Shown here: piece by piece, positions 53,252 to 63,791 of the stretch | Layout: the number at the start of each line of letters is the position of its first letter | How positions within the stretch are numbered: the stretch's first letter is position 1 | Source: Opitutus sp. GAS368 | GTDB taxonomy: Bacteria; Verrucomicrobiota; Verrucomicrobiia; Opitutales; Opitutaceae | Length of the DNA: 64,000 bases | NCBI GenBank assembly: GCA_945903545.1 | Contig: CAMDOO010000003.1 | Location: 28,594 to 92,593 of the forward strand | Reading direction: 5' to 3' | The notes under the pieces: generated by a model | Seen by the model: only the letters and a program-made list of their open reading frames with translations | Database searches by the model: none | Told to the model about the DNA's origin: nothing | Position numbers and translations under genes: made by a program

Positions 53252-53425
53252 GTTTCGCCGCGAAGCTGTAGGCGGGGTCGGCGACCAATGGTGCCGGAGC
53301 CGGCCTCACCGAGGCCAGCTACAAGAAAGTCCGGGCAAACTGACCCACGACCCCGCCGATTCCGGCATTTACACTGCGGCGGGCATTTGCTTCCTTCCGC
53401 GGTTCCAACGAGCAAACCCTGCGCC

Positions 53426-54139
53426 ATGTCTTCCCCCCTTGATCCTTCCAAGTCCGCTGCCGATGCCGCGGAGCCAATCGCCGCCCCGACCTTTGAGGTG
53501 CAGTTTCACGACTTCTGGCAGAAAAACGGCACCCGGGTCATCGCCTTCTGCGCGGCCGTGGCCGTCGGAATCGTGGCTGTGTACGGCTTCAAGTCCTATC
53601 AGGCCAGCGTGGATGAAGGCATCGGGCAAAAGTATGCCGCCGCGGAGACCACCGCGCAGCTTCAGGCCTTCATTTCCAGCAATTCCGGCCATGAGCTGGC
53701 GGGCGTTGCCCAGCTGCGCATCGCCGATGAGGCCTACGCCGCCGGCAACTATGCGGACGCCGTGACCGCCTACGAAAAGGCCGTTGGCGTGCTCCCCGCC
53801 GGTCCCGTCGGGGCCCGGGCCAAGCTGGGCGGCGCCAGGGCGCGGATCGCGGCCGGCCGCGCCGCGGAGGGCGAGGAAGCTCTGAAGAAACTCGCGACCG
53901 ACAGCACCCAGATGGATCCCCTCCGCGCGGAGGCCAGCTACCAGCTTTTCAGCCTCGCCCACGGGGCCGGCAAGAACGACGACGCGGTCAAGTATGCCGA
54001 CCAGCTCTTCCAACTGGCCCCGACGAGTCCTTGGGCGCAGCGGGCGATGGCCATGCGGGCGACGCTCCCGGTCTCGGCCACGGCCGCTCCGGCGGTCTCT
54101 GGTGCCCCGACGATCCAAATCGCTCCGGTCGCCAAGTAA
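53426..54139 (+). CDS. TPR-type membrane-anchored protein, YfgM-like
   Basis: 237 residues. One membrane helix (VIAFCAAVAVGIVAVYGF, about 40-57) after an acidic-Pro N-terminus (FEVQFHDFWQKNG), then TPR-like repeats (AGVAQLRIADEAYAAGNYAD, AEASYQLFSLAHGAGKNDDA). Resembles YfgM/BamB-neighbour proteins acting at the inner membrane. Ala/Pro tail. Confidence 0.65.
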   Translation: MSSPLDPSKSAADAAEPIAAPTFEVQFHDFWQKNGTRVIAFCAAVAVGIVAVYGFKSYQASVDEGIGQKYAAAETTAQLQAFISSNSGHELAGVAQLRIADEAYAAGNYADAVTAYEKAVGVLPAGPVGARAKLGGARARIAAGRAAEGEEALKKLATDSTQMDPLRAEASYQLFSLAHGAGKNDDAVKYADQLFQLAPTSPWAQRAMAMRATLPVSATAAPAVSGAPTIQIAPVAK

Positions 54140-54177
54140 GGCTTCGGGGCTTTAATCTCGGATCGGCCTGCCGGGAT

Positions 54178-54255
54178 GTACGAGCCTGCTTGCAGGCGAT
54201 TCAGGCTGCGCCGACTGACTTGGTTGCAATCGCCTGCAAGCAGGCTCCTACAGGA
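54178..54255. repeat. Inverted REP-like pair (TGTAC/GGAGCCTGCTTGCAGG type)
   Basis: GAGCCTGCTTGCAGGCGATT (54184) is mirrored by AATCGCCTGCAAGCAGGCTC (54229), about 25 bases between, with outer TGTA.../...TACA ends. Lies between the TPR gene and the tRNA. Confidence 0.65.
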
Positions 54256-54314
54256 AAACGCAGTCCGGGCCGGCGTAAATATCCGATGGAGCCAATCATT
54301 TCCGACTCCGGCCA

Positions 54315-54344
54315 TTGACAAGGTTGGGACAAAGGGGACCTATT
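54315..54344 (+). promoter_or_regulatory. Candidate promoter for tRNA-Pro
   Basis: A perfect TTGACA at 54315-54320, and an 18-base spacer to CCTATT (54339-54344). Twelve bases further lies the first base of the tRNA. The -10 is weak. Confidence 0.4.
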
Positions 54345-54355
54345 GGCTTAGGTAA

Positions 54356-54432
54356 CGGGGTGTAGCTTAGCCTGGTAGAGCGCCTGGTTTGGGACCAGGA
54401 GGTCGTAGGTTCGAATCCTATCGCCCCGACCA
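54356..54432 (+). tRNA. tRNA-Pro (anticodon TGG)
   Basis: Acceptor CGGGGTG pairs with CGCCCCG; D arm around AGCTTAGCCTGGTAGAGC; anticodon stem CCTGG/CCAGG around TTTGGGA, anticodon TGG at 54390-54392; T arm GTAGGTTCGAATCCTAT; the CCA end is encoded (54430-54432). All stems and invariant positions are normal. Followed by a CGAAATGGCACAGCCATTTC hairpin at about 54439. Confidence 0.97.
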
Positions 54433-54524
54433 TCTTTCTCGAAATGGCACAGCCATTTCGAGGACCAATCTCTGCTTGATTCGCCCGGTGAATCCGCTAC
54501 TTCTGCCCGACTAATCTTTTCAAC

Positions 54525-55043
54525 ATGGACACTATTTCCTCCCGTGAGTCTAGCGGCTCCCCTCTGCCCTTGGTCGGTGTAATCGCCGGCGCGCTCGGCC
54601 TCGTGCTGGGCATCGTGGCGCTCGTCAAGGTCGGCAAGGCCAACACGACCCTCGAGGAACATGCTCCCAAGATCGCCAAGGTCGACGGCATCGAGAGCAC
54701 GGCCAACGCGGCCAATGACGCCGCCGTGAAGGCCGGTCGCGACGTGGTTGCCCTCCGCGGCAACCTCAAGGCTGTGGCCGACGAAGCCAGCGCCTACATG
54801 GGTGCCCTTCGGGCCGACGTCGACAAGCTCAAGGAAGACGTCAAGAAGCCCGCCCCGGCCGCCGCCAAGGGTGGCGCCCCGGCCGTCGCCGGTCCCGGCG
54901 AGTACGTTATCAAGAGCGGTGACAGCTTTGCGAAGATCGCGCGCGCCCAAGGCGTTTCTCTCGCCGACATTCAGGCCGTGAATGCCGGGGTGAACCCGAA
55001 CCGCCTCTCGGTCGGCCAGAAGATCAAGCTGCCGAAGAAATAA
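54525..55043 (+). CDS. LysM-domain membrane-anchored protein
   Basis: 172 residues: one membrane helix (LVGVIAGALGLVLGIVALV), a helical coiled-coil-like region (about 40-105), an Ala/Pro linker, and a C-terminal LysM domain (GEYVIKSGDSFAKIARAQGV, LSVGQKIKLPKK) binding peptidoglycan. Followed by a terminator. Confidence 0.85.
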   Translation: MDTISSRESSGSPLPLVGVIAGALGLVLGIVALVKVGKANTTLEEHAPKIAKVDGIESTANAANDAAVKAGRDVVALRGNLKAVADEASAYMGALRADVDKLKEDVKKPAPAAAKGGAPAVAGPGEYVIKSGDSFAKIARAQGVSLADIQAVNAGVNPNRLSVGQKIKLPKK

Positions 55044-55064
55044 CTGTCCGCTCGGTTCCCTTTG

Positions 55065-55099
55065 ATGCCTCCTCGCCTTTCGGCCGGGAGGCATTTTTA
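55065..55099 (+). terminator. Terminator after the LysM gene
   Basis: ATGCCTCC (55065) pairs with GGAGGCAT (55087) around a 14-base loop, with TTTTAT following. Lies 21 bases after the LysM stop. Confidence 0.7.
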
Positions 55100-55108
55100 T
55101 TTCCACCC

Positions 55109-55678
55109 ATGAGTTCGCCGTCACCGGATCCGGCCCGATGGGAAAACCTCGGCGAGCGTTCGCTGGCCGAGACGCGGATCTTCGAGGTGCGGGCGCGGAA
55201 GTACCGGCATCCCGTGCGCGGGACCGAGCGCGAGTTCGTGGTGGTAAAGGCGCCCGACTGGGTGAACGTGCTGGCGCTGACCCCGGGAGGGCACCTGGTC
55301 CTCGTGAACCAGTTTCGTTATGGCATCGATGGATTCTCCCTTGAGATCCCCGGTGGGGTGATTGATGCGGGCGAGGATCCCGTGGCGGCGGCAGTCCGGG
55401 AGCTGCGCGAGGAGACGGGCTACGCGGGGCGGAACGCGCGGCTGATGGGCACGATCCGGCCGAATCCCGCCTTCATCGGCAACCACTGCCATCTCGTGCT
55501 GGTCGAGCAGGCGGTGCCGGTGGGCGCGGCCGAGTGGGACCATGACGAGGAGATCGCGGTCTCGACGGCGCCGGTGGAGGAGGTTTTCGCCTGGTCGCGC
55601 AACGGCCGGATCACCCACGGGATGGTGTTGAATGCCCTGTGGTACTTTGAGCCGCTGTGGCGGGGGATCAAAGGGTAG
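55109..55678 (+). CDS. Nudix hydrolase, ADP-ribose pyrophosphatase-like
   Basis: 189 residues. Nudix box GGVIDAGEDPVAAAVRELRE then ETGY (GX5EX7REUXEEXGU), preceded by VLVNQFRYGIDGFSLEIPGG as in ADP-ribose pyrophosphatases. Cleaves nucleoside-diphosphate-X, probably ADP-ribose or ADP-sugars. Confidence 0.85.
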   Translation: MSSPSPDPARWENLGERSLAETRIFEVRARKYRHPVRGTEREFVVVKAPDWVNVLALTPGGHLVLVNQFRYGIDGFSLEIPGGVIDAGEDPVAAAVRELREETGYAGRNARLMGTIRPNPAFIGNHCHLVLVEQAVPVGAAEWDHDEEIAVSTAPVEEVFAWSRNGRITHGMVLNALWYFEPLWRGIKG

Positions 55679-55771
55679 GGCGCGGACTCCGTTCCGCGCC
55701 GCGCTGACCCGAGGGTAGATTCAGGGCGGTTGGCATGCCCGGCGGCGAACGGAGTCGCCGCCCTACCGGAA
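55673..55771. repeat. Inverted REP-like pair (GTAGGGCG type)
   Basis: GTAGGGCGCGGACTCCGTTC at 55673, and inverse GGCGAACGGAGTCGCCGCCC then TACC to 55771. The left hairpin overlaps the Nudix stop codon. Confidence 0.65.
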
Positions 55772-55843
55772 TGGGACTGGAATCCGTCCGGCCCGCCATT
55801 TGACATCGGATGGGGGTGCACTTAGCTCACCACTCCCGCCGCG

Positions 55844-57103
55844 ATGTCCTTTCCCACCTTTGCCAATCCCGCTTCCTCACTGGGCTCTGCCGCGGGAGAC
55901 TTGCTGCCCGCGCCGCTGGAGAAGGAGATCCGGAAGATCTACGAGCGGAGCCCGATTTACGGCCAGCGCTTTCCCCTGCACCATGAACCCCTCAAGTGGG
56001 CCTGTTACCGGGAAATCCCGGCGCTGGACAAGAAGACCATCATCGAGCGGGGCCATCAGGCGTTCTTTGCGGACTACTCGGTGATCGAGCGCGGCCTGCA
56101 GACCAGTCACTACGAGTATGAAGCGACCTCGGGCACGACGCAGGGGCCGATGACGGTGATCATGGAACAGGGTTGGTGGAACGTGCAGACCGAGCGGGCC
56201 TACCTGGCCTCGCCCATCCTGCGGCAGTTTGTCGGCCGCCCCTACCGCAAATGCGTCCTGGCGCCGGTGGGTTGCTCCAGCAACCTCTGCCCTTACGAGG
56301 ATCATCCGTTTCCCCACCGCTATTTTGACGGCACGGTTTACCTGAATCTTTCGAGCGATCCCTTCGCTTTTCCCGAGGCGGAGTGGGACCGGATCGTATT
56401 GGAACTGCAGGCTACGCAGCCCGAGGTGATCGAGGGCGAGCCGGTTTATCTTTCCTTGCTGGCCCGGGCCGCGAGCAAGCGCGGCGTGAAGGTCCCGAGC
56501 GTGCGCGCGGTGATCCTGACCTACGGCAAGGCCAGCCGGCAGCATGGCGACCGCATCCGGGAAGTTTTCCCGGCCGCGCAGGTGGACCTCTATGGCTCGA
56601 CCGAGGCCGGTTACCTGTTCGTCGGTGAGGCCTTTAAGGACGATTCGCAGGTGATCGACGCCAATGCCTTCATCGAGCTTGCTCCTTGGCGGGCCGGACT
56701 GAAGGACGTCTTCCAGATTTATGTCACGACCCGCGGCCGAGAGGCGATGCCCCTGCTGCGCTATCATACGGGCGACGTCGTGCAGCGGTTTCCCACGGGA
56801 TTCCGCCTGCTTGGCCGCGAGGGCGGCCTGCATTTCCGGGCGGATGGATCGGTGGTTTCGCCGACCGACATCGATGCGGCGCTGCCCGCCGATTTCCGCT
56901 GCTGGCACTATTCGTTGATCCAGACGGGGCCGACCCGCTGGGACTTCCATTATGTGGCCGACGAGGGCGCGGAGCATGCGCGCCTGGAAGCAGGCGTGGC
57001 CGGGGTGCTGGGCGATGGCCACCGGGTGAATGCGTTCCGCCGCAAGTTCATCGCGCCGGCCGCGAGCGGAAAGTTCGCGCTGCTCAAGCCGTTGGCGAGG
57101 TAA
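55844..57103 (+). CDS. PaaK-like AMP-forming ligase
   Basis: 419 residues of the phenylacetate-CoA-ligase/CapK family. LEKEIRKIYERSPIYGQRFP start, PALDKKTIIERG, EATSGTTQGPMTVIME (adenylate motif), VILTYGKASRQHGDRIREVF, DLYGSTEAGYLFVGE and PLLRYHTGDVVQRF. It adenylates a carboxylate; substrate unknown. Confidence 0.8.
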   Translation: MSFPTFANPASSLGSAAGDLLPAPLEKEIRKIYERSPIYGQRFPLHHEPLKWACYREIPALDKKTIIERGHQAFFADYSVIERGLQTSHYEYEATSGTTQGPMTVIMEQGWWNVQTERAYLASPILRQFVGRPYRKCVLAPVGCSSNLCPYEDHPFPHRYFDGTVYLNLSSDPFAFPEAEWDRIVLELQATQPEVIEGEPVYLSLLARAASKRGVKVPSVRAVILTYGKASRQHGDRIREVFPAAQVDLYGSTEAGYLFVGEAFKDDSQVIDANAFIELAPWRAGLKDVFQIYVTTRGREAMPLLRYHTGDVVQRFPTGFRLLGREGGLHFRADGSVVSPTDIDAALPADFRCWHYSLIQTGPTRWDFHYVADEGAEHARLEAGVAGVLGDGHRVNAFRRKFIAPAASGKFALLKPLAR

Positions 57104-57133
57104 TCCGGGCCGGCGGAAAATGGATGGGTTTGC

Positions 57134-57183
57134 TGTAGCTGGCCTCGTTGAGGCCGGCACCGGGGTCGACGACCCCGGCTACA
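57134..57183. repeat. Inverted REP-like pair
   Basis: GTAGCTGGCCTCGTTGAGGC at 57134 and the inverse GGTCGACGACCCCGGCTAC to 57183 in the 276-base gap before sdhC; the remaining gap shows no gene. Confidence 0.55.
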
Positions 57184-57379
57184 GATTGGAAGCGTTCGCC
57201 CAAGCAGGCCTTGGCCGACCAAGGCGGCGCCCATCCTTCTCTCTGGGGTTAGGCTGACTTATATGGTGGCGTGATCGGGCTCCGGCCCGGTGCGACCCTT
57301 TACTTTGACGGGAGCTTTCCGCTACCAACTTCTCTCGTGGCGGCTGCACCGCCGCGATCCTGTTGGAACACCCTTCGCA

Positions 57380-58168
57380 ATGAGTCCCCTCGGCAACCTC
57401 CTCCGCTCCTCATTGGGCCGGAAGCTAATCATGGCCCTTACCGGCGTAGTGATGGTCGGCTTTGTCGTCGGCCACCTGGTGGGCAACCTGCAGATTTTCC
57501 AGTCTCCCGACCATCTCAACGGCTACGCGGCGTTCCTGCATCAGCTCGGGCCCCTGCTCTGGGTCGCCCGGATTGGTCTGATCGTCAGCGTCGCCCTGCA
57601 CATCTGGGCGGCGACCTCCCTGACCCTCGAGAACAAGCGCGCGCGCGGCAACGAGCCGTATGCCGTGAAGACTTGGCTGCGGGCCTCGCTGGCTTCGCGG
57701 GCGGTGCGCTGGACCGGCTACATCGTGCTGGCCTTCCTGATTTATCACCTCGCGCACTTCACGCTCGGGGTGGCGGGTTCCGACCATTTCAAGTCCAACC
57801 TTCCCACCTACACGATGCAGGAGGACTACCGGGTGGCCGGCTTCATGGTGGTCAAGGCCGGTGCCGTCGTGGCCGATGTGCACAGCATGGTGATCCTGGG
57901 TTTCCAGAGCGTGGCCGTGTCTCTGTTCTACATCATCGCGGTTGGCCTGCTCAGCTTCCACCTCCTCCACGGCATCGACAGCCTCTTCCAGACGCTGGGC
58001 TGGCGCTCGACCAACTGGGCGCGCGTGCTCCGGGGCGTTGCGCTGGCGTTCTGTGTGATTTACTTCGTGGGCAACCTCCTGATCCCGGGCGCCGTGCTGA
58101 CCGGAGCCAAGGGCCTGCGGCCGGGATTCAGCCGTGAGGCCGTCAAGACAACCTCCGTGCAGCGCTGA
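57380..58168 (+). CDS. sdhC: Succinate dehydrogenase cytochrome b subunit
   Basis: 262 residues from ATG 57380. Five helices; SLGRKLIMALTGVVMVGFVV, GHLVGNLQIF with the first haem His, SVALHIWAATSLTLENKRAR, YIVLAFLIYHLAHFTLG with a further His pair, and SFHLLHGIDSLFQTLGW. This is the single-subunit type of Bacteroidetes/Verrucomicrobia. First gene of sdhCAB, 12 bases before sdhA. Confidence 0.92.
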   Translation: MSPLGNLLRSSLGRKLIMALTGVVMVGFVVGHLVGNLQIFQSPDHLNGYAAFLHQLGPLLWVARIGLIVSVALHIWAATSLTLENKRARGNEPYAVKTWLRASLASRAVRWTGYIVLAFLIYHLAHFTLGVAGSDHFKSNLPTYTMQEDYRVAGFMVVKAGAVVADVHSMVILGFQSVAVSLFYIIAVGLLSFHLLHGIDSLFQTLGWRSTNWARVLRGVALAFCVIYFVGNLLIPGAVLTGAKGLRPGFSREAVKTTSVQR

Positions 58169-58180
58169 TCCTCTTCCGCC

Positions 58181-60103
<1,923 letters not shown>

Positions 60104-60116
60104 GCCGCTTTCCGCC

Positions 60117-60926
60117 ATGGTCGCCGAGCACTCGAGCAAGAATTTTGGCATCACCCTCCGCGTCTGGCGGCAGGCCGGTCCGACCCAGCCCGGCCGCTTC
60201 GTCGACTACCAGTCGCAGGATCTCAATCCGAACATGTCGTTCCTGGAGATGCTCGACGTCGTGAACGACGAGCTCACCCGGAAGGGCGAGGAACCGATCG
60301 CCTTCGCCCATGACTGCCGCGAGGGCATTTGCGGCACCTGCGCCTGCACGATCAACGGCAAGCCGCACGGCCCGGGCAAGGGCGTCGCGACCTGCCAGGT
60401 CTACATGCGGGCCTTCCGCGACGGCGATGTCGTCACCGTGGAGCCCTTCCGCGCCGCCGCCTTCCCGGTGATCAAGGATCTCGTCATTGATCGCAGTGCC
60501 TTTGACCGGATCCAGCAGGCTGGCGGCTTTATCACCGCCCGGGCCGGTTCGGCCCCGGAGGCGAATGCGCTGCCCGTGCCGAAGCCCGATGCCGACCTCG
60601 CCATGGACGCTGCCGTCTGCATCGGCTGTGGCGCCTGCGTGGCGGCCTGCAAGAACGCCAGCGCGATGCTGTTTGTTGCGGCCAAGGTCTCACACCTCGG
60701 CCTGATGCCCCAGGGCCAGGCTGAGCGCGATCGGCGCGTGCTGGCCATGGTGGGCGTGATGGACGCGGAAGGCTTTGGCAACTGCACCAACCAGTACGAG
60801 TGCAGCGCCGCCTGCCCGAAGCTCATTTCCCACGACTTCATCGCCCGGATGAACCGGGATTACTTCACGGCCAGCCTGCGGGCCGCGGTGAAGCCTGCTT
60901 CTAGCGGGGCCAGCGGCGGCGCTTGA
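60117..60926 (+). CDS. sdhB: Succinate dehydrogenase iron-sulfur subunit
   Basis: 269 residues. [2Fe-2S] ligands in [20 protein letters not shown] with later TCQ, [4Fe-4S] in [20 protein letters not shown], third cluster around [20 protein letters not shown]. Transfers electrons to cytochrome b. 13 bases after sdhA. Confidence 0.96.
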   Translation: MVAEHSSKNFGITLRVWRQAGPTQPGRFVDYQSQDLNPNMSFLEMLDVVNDELTRKGEEPIAFAHDCREGICGTCACTINGKPHGPGKGVATCQVYMRAFRDGDVVTVEPFRAAAFPVIKDLVIDRSAFDRIQQAGGFITARAGSAPEANALPVPKPDADLAMDAAVCIGCGACVAACKNASAMLFVAAKVSHLGLMPQGQAERDRRVLAMVGVMDAEGFGNCTNQYECSAACPKLISHDFIARMNRDYFTASLRAAVKPASSGASGGA

Positions 60927-60941
60927 TTGGCAGGCTGCCCC

Positions 60942-61055
60942 GGTAGGGCGGTGACTCCGTCACCGCCGCTTGCCGCGAACCTGGGTCGACCCGGCCAGGC
61001 GCCAGCGCCGGCTCTACACTAATAATCCGGCGGCGAGCGGAGTCGCCGCCCTACC
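60942..61055. repeat. Inverted REP-like pair (GTAGGGCGG type)
   Basis: GTAGGGCGGTGACTCCGTCA at 60943 and inverse GCGGCGAGCGGAGTCGCCGC then CCTAC to 61055, between sdhB and a shared terminator. Confidence 0.65.
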
Positions 61056-61071
61056 GGGGGATATCAGGCAC

Positions 61072-61101
61072 AAAAAAGCCACGCCTTGCGGCGTGGCTTT
61101 G
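61072..61101. terminator. Bidirectional terminator between convergent genes
   Basis: AAAGCCACGCC / GGCGTGGCTTT with loop TTGC; A run before and TTT after. Serves both the sdh operon and the convergent coiled-coil gene. Confidence 0.75.
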
Positions 61102-61122
61102 GTTCGCTCGGGTGAGCGGTGA

Positions 61123-61938
61123 TTATTTCTTCGGGGCCTGGGCTTGGATGTCGGCGAGACGCTTTTCGGTCTCGTTCATCCGGTTGATCAGGTCCAGCTC
61201 GATGGCCTTGCGCTCGCTGTTCGAGACGATGCTCTTGTTGGCGACGTCCTTGACGAGGTTGGCCGGGAGGGACAGCAGGCGGGTGATGGCGCCGTTGTCC
61301 TTGATCGAGCTGAGGTAGAGGGCCGTGATCTCATGGGAGAGCTTCATGGCGTCCTGGGCGACGGCCTGGGTCGCCATCAGGTTGTTATTCAGCTGCTGGT
61401 TCTTGGCCATCTCGGAGGTCAGAACACGGCCGATTTGGTCGGCGATCTTCTCGCTGTAGGCGTTGATCGACTCGCGGGTGAGGTTCTGGTCCTTGGCCAT
61501 TTCGGCGAGGATCGGGGAGATCTTGTCCGCCATGCGGGTCGAAACCTTGTCGACCTGCTCGTTCTGCATGCGCTCGGCCTCCTCGGGGCTCTTCGGGAGG
61601 GGATTGTAGGGCTGCACCTTCTTGGCGATCGCCTCGGCCAGCTGGTTGACCTTCTCGGCATTGAGCTTGGCGACTTCCTCGCCGGTCATGAAGACATCGG
61701 CCTCGCGCTTCTGGATCGCGTCCTTCAGCAGCTTGTCGACCGACTGGATCTGCTGGCGGGTCTGCTCGGAGGAAGCCTTGATTTGGGCCTCAAACTCGGA
61801 GCGCTGCTGCGCGAGCTTGGCATCCTGGCTGACCTTGGCCTCCTCGAGCGTCTTCTGGGAGAGCCAAAAAGCGGCTCCAATGATGAGGGCAGCCGTCAAA
61901 ATGACAGCCGGGATTTGTTCTTTGAATTTTTGCCACAT
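61123..61938 (-). CDS. Membrane-anchored coiled-coil protein
   Basis: 271 residues: MWQKFKEQIPAVILTAALIIGAAF (one helix, split here only for reading), then a long charged helical region (Gln/Glu/Lys-rich, about 30-190) and a tail KRLADIQAQAPKK. Polar face, no conserved domain recognised. AT-richer than the neighbours' average is not obvious. Function unknown. Confidence 0.7.
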   Translation of the reverse strand: MWQKFKEQIPAVILTAALIIGAAFWLSQKTLEEAKVSQDAKLAQQRSEFEAQIKASSEQTRQQIQSVDKLLKDAIQKREADVFMTGEEVAKLNAEKVNQLAEAIAKKVQPYNPLPKSPEEAERMQNEQVDKVSTRMADKISPILAEMAKDQNLTRESINAYSEKIADQIGRVLTSEMAKNQQLNNNLMATQAVAQDAMKLSHEITALYLSSIKDNGAITRLLSLPANLVKDVANKSIVSNSERKAIELDLINRMNETEKRLADIQAQAPKK

Positions 61939-62062
61939 GTTAGTGTTCGTTGCTGGACTGAAGCGGACGGCTAGCTTTGTACGCCGGGTGGCGATTTTGC
62001 AATCACGCACTCGGCGCTCGGAATCAGGTTGTTCTGGATCTAGGGACTTGCAGCTTTGCTGA

Positions 62063-62392
62063 ATGAGTTTGAACCGCTGCGAGCAGACATTTTTCGATTA
62101 CCTTTCGCAGCGGGCCGAGGAGCGACACTACTGGCAGGAAAAGGTTCGACGCATGTTTGCCCCAGGCGAGTTAAGCCATTATACAGTAATGGCTTTGGAG
62201 CGAGAATTGTGGGCCGGTTTTATGGAACGCAGCTCCGTGGTGCCCGTTTTGCGTCAATGGGTGCAAGCCGAAGGCAGCTCCCGGACCAGCATGAAAAACC
62301 TCGCGGAGCACATCGTCCGGCTCTGGGCGCCTCCGGTTGTAAAAAAGCCTGCTGCCGCCGCCAAAAAATGGCCGGGTGAAGAAATCCCGTAA
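62063..62392 (+). CDS. Small protein of unknown function
   Basis: 109 residues. CEQTFFDYLSQRAEERHYWQ start, then LERELWAGFMERSSVVPVLR and a basic Pro/Lys end. No family recognised. Divergent from the coiled-coil gene (124 bases between). Confidence 0.5.
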   Translation: MSLNRCEQTFFDYLSQRAEERHYWQEKVRRMFAPGELSHYTVMALERELWAGFMERSSVVPVLRQWVQAEGSSRTSMKNLAEHIVRLWAPPVVKKPAAAAKKWPGEEIP

Positions 62393-62399
62393 CCACTTG

Positions 62400-62523
62400 G
62401 GACATGTTCCGTCTCCCTAGTTGGTTATGACATCTCCCTCCGCTTAGCGGCGGGAGATATGGGGTAACTATGAAAGCTAGTGGCGGACCGCATAGGGGTA
62501 TGTGGTCCGCCACTTATTTTTTG
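62400..62523 (+). ncRNA. Candidate structured small RNA ending in a terminator
   Basis: In the 62393-62706 gap, a hairpin at about 62430-62457 (ATCTCCC-CCG/CGG-GGGAGAT) is bracketed by GGTTAT/GTAACT and then a 15-base terminator hairpin at 62479-62514 (AGTGGCGGACCGCAT with a G-U), followed by TATTTTTTG. Order and spacing fit a short transcript, or just the end of the previous gene. Confidence 0.35.
62479..62523 (+). terminator. Strong intrinsic terminator
   Basis: AGTGGCGGACCGCAT / ATGTGGTCCGCCACT stem, loop AGGGGT, then TATTTTTTG. One of the clearest in the window. Confidence 0.85.
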
Positions 62524-62585
62524 ACGGATGAACGGACGTGGGCCGCGGAGCTACCGGCCCACCCGAATCATCCTCGGGCCCCCCA

Positions 62586-62655
62586 ATCTCCGGCAGGGGT
62601 CTGCCGGCCTACATCCGATCCCATGTAGCCGGGGCAGACCTCTGCCCCGGGCTAA
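62586..62655. repeat. Tail-to-tail REP-like pair (GGCAGGGGTCTGCC type)
   Basis: CCGGCAGGGGTCTGCCGGCC then TACATCC...ATGTAG and CGGGGCAGACCTCTGCCCCG. A near-identical pair lies at 63676-63741. Confidence 0.6.
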
Positions 62656-62706
62656 ACGGAGATTTCGCGTTGTTTTTGGGTTTCCGGGCCCCATGGATTC
62701 GTGGCG

Positions 62707-63642
62707 ATGAATGCGGTGCGTCACCCCCCGGGCCCAAGTTGGCTGAAAAGCATCGGGCCGGTGGACGCGGTGGGCGTGGAGGAACGTGTGGCGAAGTACA
62801 CGACGCGCAGTATCAAAAAGGCCTCCAAGCTCTGGGGCCTCCGTTGCGCGGTTTCGATGGTCGATCTCACAACCTTGGAGGGCAAAGACACGCCCGGCAA
62901 GGTGGCCTCGCTCTGTCAGAAAGCCATGCGCCCCCATGAGGGCGAAGGCATCCCCATGGTGGCGGCCGTGTGCGTTTATCCCTCCATGGTGCGCCACGCA
63001 CGCCGGTACCTGCGCGGATCCGCGGTGCGCATCGCCTCCGTGGCGACGGCCTTTCCCTCGGGCCAGGCGCCGCTGAAAACCCGCCTTGCGGAAGTGCGCG
63101 CGGCCGTGGCCGATGGCGCCGATGAGATCGACATGGTCATCAACCGCGGGGCCTTCCTCGCGGGTGATCACGACCGGGTGCAGGATGAGATTGCCAGTGT
63201 CGTGGAGCAGTGCGGCCCCGCCACGCTCAAGGTGATCCTCGAGGTGAGCGAATTGGAGACCTACGATGCCATTCGGTGCGCCTCCTTCCTCGCCATGCGC
63301 GTGATCCGGCCCGGCGATTTCATCAAGACCAGCACGGGCAAGACCTCGCTCAATGCCACCCTGGCCAACAACCAGGTGATGCTCGACGCCATCCGCGATC
63401 ACTACCTCGCGACCGGCATCGCGATCGGCATGAAGCCCGCCGGCGGCATCCGGACGGCCAAGCAGGCCCTGCAGTTCCTCATCGCCGTCAAGGAAACGCT
63501 CGGCGACGAGTGGCTCACCAACACCCGGTATCGCTTCGGCGCCAGTGCGCTGCTCAACGACCTCATTCGCCAGATCGAGAAGGAGCGCGAAGGCCGCTAT
63601 CAAGCGCCCTGGACCTTCAGCGATGCGACGGACGCCTATTAA
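62707..63642 (+). CDS. deoC: Deoxyribose-phosphate aldolase
   Basis: 311 residues, the long DeoC form. DEIDMVINRGAFL (catalytic D), VILEVSELE, FIKTSTGKTSLNATL (Schiff-base Lys), GMKPAGGIRTAKQAL (proton-relay Lys). Splits deoxyribose-5-phosphate to glyceraldehyde-3-phosphate and acetaldehyde, which the downstream aldehyde dehydrogenase can oxidise. GTG 62701 is an alternative start. Confidence 0.93.
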   Translation: MNAVRHPPGPSWLKSIGPVDAVGVEERVAKYTTRSIKKASKLWGLRCAVSMVDLTTLEGKDTPGKVASLCQKAMRPHEGEGIPMVAAVCVYPSMVRHARRYLRGSAVRIASVATAFPSGQAPLKTRLAEVRAAVADGADEIDMVINRGAFLAGDHDRVQDEIASVVEQCGPATLKVILEVSELETYDAIRCASFLAMRVIRPGDFIKTSTGKTSLNATLANNQVMLDAIRDHYLATGIAIGMKPAGGIRTAKQALQFLIAVKETLGDEWLTNTRYRFGASALLNDLIRQIEKEREGRYQAPWTFSDATDAY

Positions 63643-63675
63643 GCTCATGAGTCGATCTGCCACATACCAATCCAC

Positions 63676-63741
63676 CGGCAGAGGTCTGCCGGTGCTACAT
63701 CCGATCCACTGTAGTCCGGGCAGACCCCTGCCCGGGATCGA
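63676..63741. repeat. Tail-to-tail REP-like pair between deoC and the dehydrogenase
   Basis: CACCGGCAGAGGTCTGCCGG then CTACATCCGATCCACTGTAG and CCGGGCAGACCCCTGCCCGG. Shares the CTACATCCGATC...TGTAG centre with 62586-62655. Confidence 0.6.
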
Positions 63742-63791
63742 TTGAAATCCGACCCTTGCCTCCCGTCTCTCGACTGAAACACTCCCTGCCC

